Part shown: positions 24,947-34,954 of the stretch, piece after piece
Position numbering within the stretch: position 1 is the stretch's first letter
Layout: the number at the start of each line of letters is the position of its first letter
DNA from: Parvularia atlantis
Taxonomy: Eukaryota; Opisthokonta; Rotosphaerida
Assembly (NCBI GenBank): GCA_943704415.1
Contig: CALSCO010001136.1
Coordinates: 1 to 42,167, forward strand
DNA length: 42,167 bases
Direction of reading: 5' to 3'
The notes under the pieces: generated by a model
What the model was told of the DNA's origin: nothing
The model's input: only the letters and a program-made list of their open reading frames with translations
Database searches by the model: none
Program-made: the position numbers and the translations under genes

Positions 24947-26360
24947 ATGCGCGTCGTGGCGTCGCTTGTCCTGGTCCTGGCCGCGGCCGTCGCGGTGGCG
25001 CGCGCGGATACGACGCTGGACGGCACCACCGCCGCGGACGGCTGCGGGTGCAAGGCGTCGCGCGGCTCGGTGCCCGGCGGCCGCGAAGGCCGGGCGCACG
25101 CGTACGACACAACGCTCAGCAAGCCCGAGCACGCCGCACCGCCGCCGCCGCCAACGACGCGCGATGGCATGATCCGCGTGCCCGGCGGCGAGTTCCTGAT
25201 GGGCACGGACCAGGTGCACTTCCCGCAGGACTTTGAGGGTGCGCGCGCGTGCGCCTCGCTGCGGCACCCGCTCATGCATGCGCTCGTCGGCACAGGCCCC
25301 GCGCGCCGCGTCACCGTGCGCCCATTCTGGCTCGACCGCACCGAGGTTGCCAACGCCGCCTTCGCCGCGTTCGTCGCCGCGACCGCGCACGAGACTGACG
25401 CGGCCAAGTATGGCTGGTCGTTCGTCTTCGACGAGTTCCTGTCCGAGGCCGAGCGTGCCAAGGCGCGGCCGCCCGATCACAGCCGCTGTGGCCGCGTGCT
25501 GACGCGACCGGTGCGCGCGCGCGCGCGCCTAGGTGACGCAAGAGGTCGCCGGCTCGCCGTGGTGGGTCCCGGTCAACGGCGCGACGTGGGATCACCCGCG
25601 CGGGCCTGACTCGAGCATCGCGGGCCTTGAAAACCACCCGGTCGTGCACGTCTCGTTCAACGACGCGGCAGCGTTCTGCACCTGGCAGGGTGCGGCCCGC
25701 ACGCGCGCGTGCGCACTCGGACGGCACGGCAACCTGATCGCGCCGCGCCAGGCAAGCGCCTGCCGACCGAGGCCGAGTGGGAGCGCGCGGCGCGCGGCGG
25801 GCTCGAGGGCCACGTGTACCCGTGGGGCAACCTGCTGACGCCGCAGGGTAAGCACTTTTGCAACATCTGGCAGGTGCGGCATCAGACATGCAGCAGCGGC
25901 CACGGCGAGCTGACGACGGTGCGCGCCAGGGCGACTTCCCCAAGCTCAACACGGCCGACGACGGCTACACCGGCACCGCGCCCGTGGGCTCGTACCCGCC
26001 CAACGGCTACGGCCTGGTCGACATGGCCGGCAACGTGTGGGAGTGGACGTCGACGCCGTTCGAGGTGCGCCGCCCGGTGACAGACGCTTACGGCGCCACT
26101 CACCCGCACGCGCGGCCTCGGCAGCATTCGCGCAGCGCCACCGGCCAGGCCGTCGTCGTGACCAAGGGCGGCTCGTACATGTGCCACGAGGTGCGCGTCG
26201 TCGTGTGTGTGCACATGCTGTCTCACGCCGTCGCTCGCCCGCGCGCAAGTCGCACTGCTGGCGCCACCGCGTCGCCGCGCGCGGCCACAACGAGATTGAC
26301 TCGTCCGCGGGTAACATGGGCTTCCGCTGCGCCGCCGACGCCGACGCCGACGCGCAGTGA
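24947..26360 (+). CDS. SUMF1: Formylglycine-generating enzyme (sulfatase-modifying factor 1)
   Basis: Copper-dependent oxidase of the ER that turns a sulfatase cysteine into formylglycine. ATG 24947 starts with a signal peptide ([20 protein letters not shown]), a Cys/Gly linker, then [178 protein letters not shown] and [15 protein letters not shown]. The active-site pair CHESHC is intact and split by an intron at 26191-26249 that ends AAG. All core motifs are present, so it should be an active aerobic-type FGE. About six introns. Confidence 0.95.
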
Positions 26361-26437
26361 GAGCTGCAGTGACTGAGGGACGTCAGTGTGGGGCAGGCTT
26401 CTCGAACGTTCTGCCAGTTTTTCCCACGCTCGCCGCC

Positions 26438-29035
26438 ATGCTGAGCATGCTCCCAACCGCCGCGCGCCGCCCGCTCCGCACCGCCGTCGGCGCCACGGCC
26501 GCGCGCCTGACGCCGGCGCGCGCGTACTCGATCGGCCTCGAGGGTGCGTGTGCGCCCTTTCACTCTCGGGCGCGCGCGCTCGTGCGTCCCTCGTGTGGCC
26601 TCACGCGACCGCGCGCACGAGCAGATGACGGCGAGCCGCGCTTCCTGGAGATGGTCAAGCTCTACTTCGACCGCGCCGCGGCGCAGACCAAGCTCGACCC
26701 GGGCATCCTCGAGGTGATCAAACAGTGCAACAACGTGCTCCGCGTCAGGTGCGGGCCGTGGAGGGGGCAGATCTGCACACGCACGTGCTCACACCCACGC
26801 GGCAGCTTCCCCATCCGCCGCGACAACGGCAAGATCGAGGTCGTCCAGGGCTACCGCGCGCAGCACTCGCACCACCGCCTGCCGTGCAAGGGCGGCATCC
26901 GCTACGCGCTCAGCGTCGACCTGCAGGAGGTCGAGGCGCTCGCGGGCCTCATGACCTACAAGTGCGCCATGATACGTAGCCCGCCCGCTCGCTCTCCCGT
27001 TGCTGCTTGCTGACCGCCCGCCGCGCGCGATGGACGACTGCACGTCGACGTGCCGTTTGGCGGTGCGTGCCGCTCAGCCGTCGCCGTCGCACGCGTGCGC
27101 GCGCGCGCCCCTTCACACGCGCGGCCGTCGCAGGCGCCAAGGGCGGCATCCGCATCGACCCGCGCCAGTACACCGCGGGGGAGCTCGAGCGCATCACGCG
27201 CCGGTACACGATGGAGCTGGCCAAGAAGGGCTTCATCGGCCCGGGCGTGGACGTGCCCGCGCCAGACATGTGCGTCTCGGCGTCGCGCGTGTCCATGCAT
27301 TTGACGCACGCGCACGCAATAGGGGCACGGGCCCGCGCGAGATGGCCTGGTAAGCGCGGCCGTTCATCAGCGCGCGCGTGCTGCTGACGCCTGCGGGGCT
27401 GCGGTGCAGGATGAAGGACACGTACCAGATGCTCTATGGCGAGAACGAGATCAACTCGGTCGCGTGCGTGACCGGCAAGGTGCGCCCGCCCCGACAAGCC
27501 GCGCACGCCCGCCCACGCTCACCCACCGCCCGCGCGCAACAGCCGCTCAGCCAGGGCGGCATCGCCGGTCGCGTCGAGGCCACGGGCCTGGGCGTCTTCT
27601 ACGGCGTGTCCAATTTTCTGCGCAACGACAGCGGTGCGGCGCGGAGCTCCATCCAGCACGGCGCTCGCTTGCACACGTCGCTCACGCGCGGCGCAGTGCT
27701 GGACCAGCTCAAGATGAAGGGCGGCCTCAAGGACAAGACCTTCGTCGTGCAAGGCCTCGGCAACGTCGGTGCGCCGGCCGCGCCTTGCGGCTGCAGGGCC
27801 AAGACGCTCATCCCGCGCCCCGCAGGCTTCTGGGCGGCCAAGTTCCTCACGCAGGCCGGCGCCAAGTGCATCGCCGTGGCCGAATACAATTCGGCCGTGG
27901 GCAACCAGAACGGCCTCAACATCGACGAGCTGAACGCGTGGCGCACGGTGCGCGCTGAGGGCTCGCTGTCCCGCACATCGGCTGACGCGTGCGCGACACA
28001 CGTTGCAGACTCAGGGAACGCTCAGCGGCTTCCCCGGCGCGACCTCGTTCGACAGCATCATGGCGCCGCTCGAGCTGCCGTGGTGCGAAGCGCGCTGCAC
28101 CGGCCGCACCGGGCTCGGCGCTCACCACACACGCCCGCCCGCTCGCACGCAGCGACTTCATCATCCCCGCCGCGAGCGAGAAGCAGATCACCAAGAACAA
28201 CGCCGGCCGCATCAAGGCCAAGTTCGTGGCCGAGGCCGCCAACGGCCCCGTCACGCCCATGGCCGACGACATCCTCACGGCCAACGGTGTGCCGCGCGGC
28301 ATGTGCAATCGCGGCTGATCGCACGCACGCGCGCGCGCGCGCGCGCGCACAGGCATCATGGTTATCCCAGACATGCTGCTGAACGCGGGCGGTGTGACCG
28401 TGTCGTACTTTGAGGTGCCGCGCGGGCGCTGGTGCGGGGCGCGCACGCGATGAACACGCGACCGTGCCCCGCAGTGGCTCAAGAACCTGTCGCACGTGCG
28501 CTTCGGCCGCCTCAACAAAAAGTGGGAGGAGCGCAGCAAGAGCGACCTGCTGTCGCTGCTGCAGGTCGGGTCGCCCGTCCGCGCGCGCGCACTCGTAGGC
28601 CTGATGCGTGCGTTTGCGCGCGCAGGACAACGCCAAGATCGACATCCAGAAGAACTCGTCCGAGTACAAGCGCATCCTGGCTGGCCCGTCGGAGCGCGGT
28701 GCGTGCAAGCGGTGTCGCGTGTACAGTGCGCTCAACGGACGCGCCCCGCACGTGCGCAGACATCGTCTACAGCGGCCTCGAGGAGACGATGAACAACGCC
28801 ATCAACGAGCTGGTGCGCGTGTGCGGCCCGTCGCGCAGCAACAAACTCACGGCGTGCGCGCGCGCACACGCCAGCTCACTGTCGCCACTGAGCTCAACGT
28901 GCCCCTGCGCACGGCCGCGTACGTCTGCAGCATCCGCAAGATCTACGCGGTGTACAAGGTGCGCGGCCGTCGCCGCATACGCGCGGCGGCTCACGTACGC
29001 GTCGGTTGCAGGACGCCGGCCTCACGCTGGCCTGA
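26438..29035 (+). CDS. GLUD: Glutamate dehydrogenase, mitochondrial, hexameric animal type
   Basis: Oxidatively deaminates glutamate to 2-oxoglutarate. ATG 26438 gives an Arg/Ala mitochondrial presequence ([20 protein letters not shown]). Then: [54 protein letters not shown] (substrate-site Lys), VDVPFGG + [34 protein letters not shown] (catalytic Asp), [45 protein letters not shown] (dinucleotide-binding GxGxxG), [116 protein letters not shown] and the end YK + DAGLTLA. About fifteen introns, one of them with a GTAAGC donor (27350) rather than GTGCG. Intact. The 77-bp upstream gap separates it from FGE. Confidence 0.95.
28321..28352. repeat. Alternating (GC)n/(CA) run in GDH intron
   Basis: About 32 nt of nearly perfect purine-pyrimidine alternation, mostly GC dinucleotides, placed between the CTGAT element and the CACAG acceptor of a GDH intron. 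Such runs can adopt Z-DNA. Confidence 0.8.
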
Positions 29036-29172
29036 AGCACGCACCACGCATGCAACGCCGTGTGTCTCTTGTGCCGTGTCCCCTGACCGTCTGTCTGTGT
29101 CGTTGTGTCTGCGTCACGTCTTTTTGTTTTGACAGGTTCGGCAAAGAGATGTACACGCGCAGAAGTCACGTC

Positions 29173-32100
29173 TCAGTCAAACACCTCGGGCGGCACAGCC
29201 GAGCTCGCGGTGGTCTCCTCCGAGTTAACGGTGGAGATCGACACGGCGTCGACTGCAAGCGCGTCTGCGTCAGCCGAGAACGCACGCCACGCGCGTGTGC
29301 GCGAACACGCCGCACCCTCCGAGTTGACCGACTCGGAGATGGACGCGGCGCGGCGCCGGTTGGACGGCTCGATGCGGTACGACTCGTCCGTGAGGTACTC
29401 CTCCTCGTGGTGGTTGATCACCTCGCAGTACTGCAGTAGGCCTGCGACGCGCGCGAATGCGTCAGCCCCGGCGCCCGCGGCCGCGCACGGCGCGCTGCAA
29501 CGCACCCTTGTCGATGCCCTCAAACTCGTACTTGGACTGCTGCGACACGCGGATCGCCATGATCTTGCCCATCACCGCGCGGTTCTTCTCAAAGTTGATG
29601 ATGTCGTTAGGCAGGAACGTCTGGTTGCCGTCGTTCATGAACGTCAGGTCCTTCATGTACAGGCCTGCGACGGCGGCGTCCGTGTTCGCCATGTGCACAT
29701 GCCGCGAGCGCCAGTCGCACGCGCGCACCGAAGAACGGGATAAAGTCGCCCTTGGCCGCGTACTCGATCGCGCGGTAGGTCTTGTAGTTGTTCTCGGGTG
29801 CGACCTTGGCCTCGAGGTCGCGGAACTTGGCCATCATCTCCTTGGACACGCCCTGCGCACGGCGTCAGCACCAAGAACCGTGCGCACGGGGGGCGCGACG
29901 CGCACCGCCCACGTCTTTTTGAGGCGGTAGATCGGGATCGTGTTGAGGCCCGACAGCACCGCGATCGTGTCGTTGTAGTTCTGCAGCTTGAACAGGTACT
30001 GTCCGGCGGCGGCGCGCGGGCGATCAGCGGTGCCCGGTGTCAGGGGTGAGGGCGCACCTTGGCGATTTGGATGAAGCGCTCCATCACGGCGATGCGCTTC
30101 TGCAGGTTGGGCACGGCGCAAATCTCGGTCGCGACCCAGTAGCCGATCTGCGCATGTGCGGGCCGCTCAGTCGCCTGCCGCAAGGCAACGGCGCGCGCAC
30201 CTTGTTGAACCGGTCGATGAACCGGTTGAGGTTCCTCGTCATCTCCTGCTGCAGCCGCGGATCCTTCTTGCTCCACAAGTGGATCGCAAACTCGTCCGGC
30301 TGGATCTGCTTGAACAACCTGATCGCGATCACGCACAGGTGCTTTGCGATCTGCGCGCTCGGCGTCAGGTGCCGTGCCCTGCGCGACCACCGCGAGCGCC
30401 CGCAAGCACGCACGCTCATCGGACCGGACTTCGGGTCCATGTTGACAAAGTCCACGACCGTGCCGGACGTGAGCGACTGCTGCACCTGCGCCAGCTCGGC
30501 CTGCATTTGCTGCTTGCGCTTCTCCTGTGCACGCGCGGGCAGCCGTCAGTCAAGGCATGCCGCACACGACGACGCACGTTCTGCCCGATAAAGTTGAGCA
30601 GCTGCTGCGAAACGATCGAGTACTCGCTGGCCTTGATTTGGCCGATGAACGCGTTGAGCTTGTCGCGCATCTCGTCCGGCTCAAAGTCGTACCAGTGGCG
30701 GTCGACCCACTTCTTGAACACAGACAGCACGCTGCGCGCGCGGGCGCGAGTCAGCACGCGAGGCACGACCAACCGCGACAGATCACACCGTGCGCGGATC
30801 AGTTGCACCGAGTTGCTGTCAAGCTCGTCCGGCTTCTTCTCCTCGGCCTTGGCCTTCTCCTTCTTCGGCTGCGCGATGTCGTGAGCGAGCGCCAGCCATA
30901 CCTGCGGTCGCGGGCCGCACCTTGTCCTTCTTGGCGTCGTCGGTCACGGTCGGCTGGATGTTGTAGCGCGCCAGCAGCTTTTCAAAGAGCACGGACGACG
31001 TCGCAAAAACGCGGTACGTCAGCAGAAAGTCGTCGATGTACAGCGTGTCTGCGCGCAGCGTGCTCAGTTCGCACAGCGCAGAGCCCGCGCGCGCGCACCT
31101 GGCGCGTTCTCGTCCGCGAGCGCCTCCACCAGCCCGTCGAGCGTACCCGCCGTGATCTGGTAGTGGCCCTCGAGCATCGTCTTGATCAGCCGCGGCCGCC
31201 CGCTCGCGTCCGTCTTGACCTGCTGCTCGGGCAGCTCCTCCGGGTTAACCGAGACATTGTTGAACACTGCCACGCGCCCCACGCGGGCGGTGTGAGCGCT
31301 GCGACGCGCGGCCGCGCGTGCGTCGGCACGCAACTGGTCATGCGCTTCATCTGGCGCTCCATCTCCTCGGCCGTCGGCGGCCGCTGCGTCGGCTTCTTGC
31401 GCAGCGAGCCCATGAGGCCCTCAAAGTTGACACCCTTGCTGTGCACACGTCACGGCGTGAGCATACACGCGTGCGCGCATGCAGAGAGAGAGACACGCAC
31501 GTCAGGCGCAGGCTCCCGGCCCAGTTCATGCCCTTGCTCTTCTGCCGCACCGACTCGCTGCTCTTGGTCGACGCGAGCGACATCGACGACTCGCTCGAGC
31601 GGATGCTCGAGTTGGACTTGTGCGTGTCGAGCTCAGCTGCGGGCGCGTCGCGTGAGCTCGGCTGCTGGGGCATTGACGTGCGCGTGCGCACCGTCGTCCT
31701 CCTTTGGGCTCTTGATGGTGTTGGGCGACGAGGGCTTACCGTCATCACCTGCGTCGGCGCCCGAGCCCGCGCCGTCGCTGCTGTGCTCGCGCGTGTACTC
31801 CTTGAACCGGCGGTACTGCTGCTCCACCAGCTTTATCCTCCCTGCGCACGCGCGTGTGAGCATTGCCGTGCCGCGCGTGCGCTCGCGCACAGACCGTTGT
31901 CGGCCGCGGGGCTCTCGCTTGCGCCACCGGCCATCGCGCCCGCCGCGTTGAGCGGGGCAAACAGCGACTGCAGGTGTGCGCCCGGCGCGGCTGCAGGCTT
32001 GCCCTCGTCGCCTGCAGGCGGGTGAGCCACCGCGCGCCCACACGGTGCAAAGAGCGCACCGCCCTCGTCCGTCTGGCTGCGTGGCGATGCCGGCACGGCC

Positions 32101-32720
32101 GCGCTGTCGCTGGACGAGCGCGAGGCGTCCTCGGCGCTGCCATCGGTCGGGCTGGCGTTGCCGCCGCGCGAGCGGTACTTTTGCTCAAAGTAGAGCTTGG
32201 CGCGCGACGACCTGCGCGCAGCCCGTGCTCAGTGCCGAGCGAGCGGGGCGCGTCGCGGAGCGCACCGGCGAAGCGTGTCGACCGAGTGCGTGCGCTCGGC
32301 GCGCTGCGTGTCGATCATGTTGAGCGTCTCGGCCGGCCCGTTCTTCTTGATCTGCGTCTTGAGCTTGATCACAATGGCAATGGCGTTGCCCAGGTACTGG
32401 TGCATCTCAAAGTACTGCGCGGCGCGCGGCGTGAGCGGGGAAGGGGCCTGTGGTCGCGCGCAGCCGCGCCAGACGCACGTCCTTCGAGATGAACTTGTGC
32501 GTGACGAAGAAGCGGCCCTCCTCCAGGTACGAGAAGGAGAAGGTCGAGTTCTGCTGGCTGTACGAGTACTGGAGGATCTGCTCAATGTCGAACTGGTTGA
32601 GCACGGCCTCGGTCTTGCGGTCGAGCAGGCGGATGCCCGACAGGTTGACGTTGAGGGTGACGTCGCGCGCCTCGTTGGTCGTGCCGACGACGAGCTGCGC
32701 ACGTGCATGAGCACGCGACG

Positions 32721-32761
<41 letters not shown>

Positions 32762-33096
32762 AGCGCACCTGGCAGTAGTAGCGCTCGCCCTTGAGCAGCG
32801 CCTGCCACTCCTCGTTGGCGATCTTGGCCAGGTCCGTGTTGTGCAGCACAGCCGCGCCCATCCCCGGCGGCTTGCGCCCGGGCGGCAGCGTGCCGCGCAC
32901 GTTCAGCCCCGAGTTGCCCCGGCTGGGCGGCGCGAGCAGGTCGGGCCGGCGCGGCGACGGCGGCTCCTCGACGCGGTCGGGCTGCGGGTCGGCTTCGACG
33001 ACCCCTGCCGCGCGCCGTCAGCGCACGCGCAGGCGCCGTGCGCGGCGAGCGGGCCGCACCGGGCGGCGCCACGTCGTGCGCAGGCTCGGCCATCAT
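29173..33096 (-). CDS. Ras guanine-nucleotide exchange factor with N-terminal PTB/FERM-F3-like domain
   Basis: Exchange factor for Ras-family GTPases. ATG 33096 gives MMAEPAHDVAPPG, a Pro-rich linker, then a beta-rich domain (NEEWQALLKGERYYCQ, RDVTLNVNLSGIRLLDRKTE, DIEQILQYSYSQQNSTFSFS, GRFFVTHKFISKD, YFEMHQYLGNAIAIVIKLK), which looks like a PTB or FERM F3 lobe. A long Ser-rich linker (32300-31500) follows. Then the REM domain (RLIKTMLEGHYQITAGTLDG, TLYIDDFLLTYRVFATSSVL, FKKWVDRHWYDFEPDE) and the CDC25 domain: SAQIAKHLCVIAIRLFKQIQ, YWVATEICAVPNLQKRIAVM, NYNDTIAVLSGLNTIPIYRL KKTW, KYKTYR-like NYKTYRAIEY, FIPFFG + LYMKDLTFMNDGNQTF, and EGIDKG + LLQYCEVINHHEEEYL. It ends SSAVPPEVFD. CDC25 catalytic motifs are present. 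Confidence 0.9.
32725..32759. repeat. (TG)n microsatellite in RasGEF intron
   Basis: About 17 TG units, reading (CA)n on the coding strand. It sits in the intron that follows the exon coding LLKGERYYCQ, between donor and acceptor. Confidence 0.95.
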
Positions 33097-33433
33097 TCCC
33101 TCCGCTGGCGGTCTGCTTGGCTCCGACCGCGTGAGTTAGGAACACGGGGGCAGCGCACGTCCGCGTCTGGGGTCCTGCGCCGCAAAACCCCGACCGAGTC
33201 CCACTGCCACCCGGCGCGGCGCCGAGCGTCTCGCGCAGCAGGCGCGGGGAGGGGGGCGCAGGGGGGGAGGGGCGAAACGCGGGCTGAGGCTCGAAGGGGG
33301 GGTGCGCGAAACAGCGTCCCGTGCCGCGCGGCGCCCTCACAGCCCACATCACAGGCGCAGCACACGCAGCGCAGCGAGAGCCACACGAGCCGCACAAGCC
33401 GCACAAGCCGCACAAGAGAAAGCACAGAGAAAC
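33097..33433. promoter_or_regulatory. 337-bp divergent intergenic region, RasGEF/unrecognised gene
   Basis: The longest divergent spacer in the window apart from the inverted-repeat one. It contains G-runs near 33240-33300 (GGGGAGGGGGGCGCAGGGGG), a possible G-quadruplex on the plus strand, and a short minisatellite of AGCCGCACA units at 33387-33417. GATTGG (CCAAT box, reverse) occurs just inside the plus gene at 33452, with CCAATGG at 33470, and TGACGTCA, a perfect CRE palindrome, at 33436-33443. These fit a bidirectional promoter whose plus start may lie further downstream. Confidence 0.45.
33387..33417. repeat. Minisatellite, 9-bp AGCCGCACA units
   Basis: About 3.5 tandem copies in the promoter region of the plus-strand gene; reading CTTGTGCGG on the minus strand. 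No known function. Confidence 0.8.
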
Positions 33434-34872
33434 ATGACGTCACGCGCGCCGATTGGTCGAGTGCGGCAGCCAATGGCGCGCGTGCGGCTCGCGATCTACT
33501 TGGTCCGCGCGCGCCACAAACGACGCACTCGCCGCGGCTCACGGCAGTGCGCAGGAGCGCCACGCGGCGTGCCCGCAGTCGGCCGGCGGCGACTACCTCG
33601 CCGTGCCCGTGCCGCTCGTGCTGCAGTGGGCCGGCGGCGCGGACGAGACGGCGCTGCTGCTGGACGCGGGCGTCGCGGCGCAGCTGCTGCACACCGAGCT
33701 GGCGGCCTACTACGCGTGGCTGCAGCGCGCCTACGTGCGTGGCGCGCCCCTCGCCTTCTACTGTGCACACGCACTCAGTACCGCCCGCGGCAGCTGCTGC
33801 AAGGCATCGCCGCGACCATGCCGCAGCAGCTGACGACGCGCGAGCGCCTGCGCGCCGCCGCCCGCGCCGCCTCGCGCGTGGTCGACACCTGCGTCCAGAC
33901 CATGCTCGGGCACGTGACGCGTACGGCGCTGCTGCTCGCTGCTGCCGCCGCCGCCGCGCCGACCGCATCTCGCGCGCGCAGAGCTCGTCGTGTGCATGGA
34001 GCGGTGCCGCGCCTGCGCGTCGGCGAGCCGCGCGTTCGCGCACGAGCTGCGGCGAAAGGGCTACGCCGACCTCGCGCGCGACAAGCTGATCAGGTGCGGC
34101 GCGCGCGAGTGCGCCGTGTGCGCGATCGGTGACGTGGATGCGGACGCAGCGCGCACGTCTTTGCTACGCTCGGCGCGCGCATTGCGTGGCTCACGGCGGC
34201 CGACGACGGGCTACAGCCGGCGGCGGGCTCGTGGGACGCCGTGATCGAGCAGCACCGGCCCGAAGGCGCGTCCGTGCGCGCACACGACCGGCCCGATGCA
34301 CGGCGCGCTGACCAGACCGCGCAGCCGCACAGGCCGTCGCGGCCAAGCGCAAGCTGCTAGACGAGCCCGTGGCACCGCGCGCACCCTCGCCCGAGCCCGC
34401 GCCACCCGACGTGCTCGCCGCGCCCCCCTCGGCCGAGCGCTCGATCATCCTCGACGCCGTCAGCGCCGTGACGCCGCCGCCGTACAACCCGCCGGCGTCG
34501 TTTGCGGACGGGCCGTCGTCGATGTCGGCCATCCGCGGCGCGCACGCTCAGCTGCGGCCGCTGCTGGACAGCCCGCTGCTTGCGCTCAGGCCAGGCGGTG
34601 ACGGGCGAACACGGGCGCGGCGCGGCGTGCCGGGCGGCATGTCGATGCTGGACGACAGCGAGACGACGACCGGCTCGTCGTCCTCGGTCGAGTCGTCCGG
34701 GAGCAAGCCGCCCGCGCCGCCGTCGATGCCGATCGACACCGCGCCAAGCGTGGGCGAGGGCGAGGGCGAGGGCGAGCACGGCCTGCCCGTGCCCAAGCGT
34801 CGCAAGACGCCCGGCGAGACGCTCGGCCCAGCCGACGGCGAGCGCAAAGAGCTCAACTTTGCGGCGCTGTGA
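33434..34872 (+). CDS. Unrecognised protein with helical N-terminus and Pro/Ser-rich tail
   Basis: Exons read DYLAVPVPLVLQWAGGADET, LLLDAGVAAQLLHTELAAYY, AWLQRAYVRGAPLAFYC, then after an intron RPRQLLQGIAATMPQQLTT, AARAASRVVDTCVQTMLGHV, VVCMERCRACASASRAFAHE, RKGYADLARDKLIR, IAWLTAADDGLQPAAGSWD. The second half is low complexity (PPYNPPASFADGPSSMSAI, GSSSSVESSGSKPPAPPS) with a nuclear-signal-like PKRRK and the end ERKELNFAAL. A CxxC pair (CRAC) is present. The start is uncertain: ATG 33434 is not in frame with the first good exon, so a first intron ending near 33584 must be assumed; the CRE and CCAAT-like sites nearby could mean the real start is ATG 33473. No family recognised. The stop is 82 bp from the LIM gene stop. 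Confidence 0.6.
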
Positions 34873-34954
34873 GACGACGATCGAAAGCAACTCAGAACAA
34901 ACGACAGTGTCATGCTCGGCGCGTGCGCGCCCATGCACGCATGCACCGTGCCGC

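Noticed and set aside
32725-32759. TG array as a telomeric or mobile-element end
   Set aside because: It lies inside a normal intron with donor, branch element and acceptor; no target-site duplication or coding remnants.
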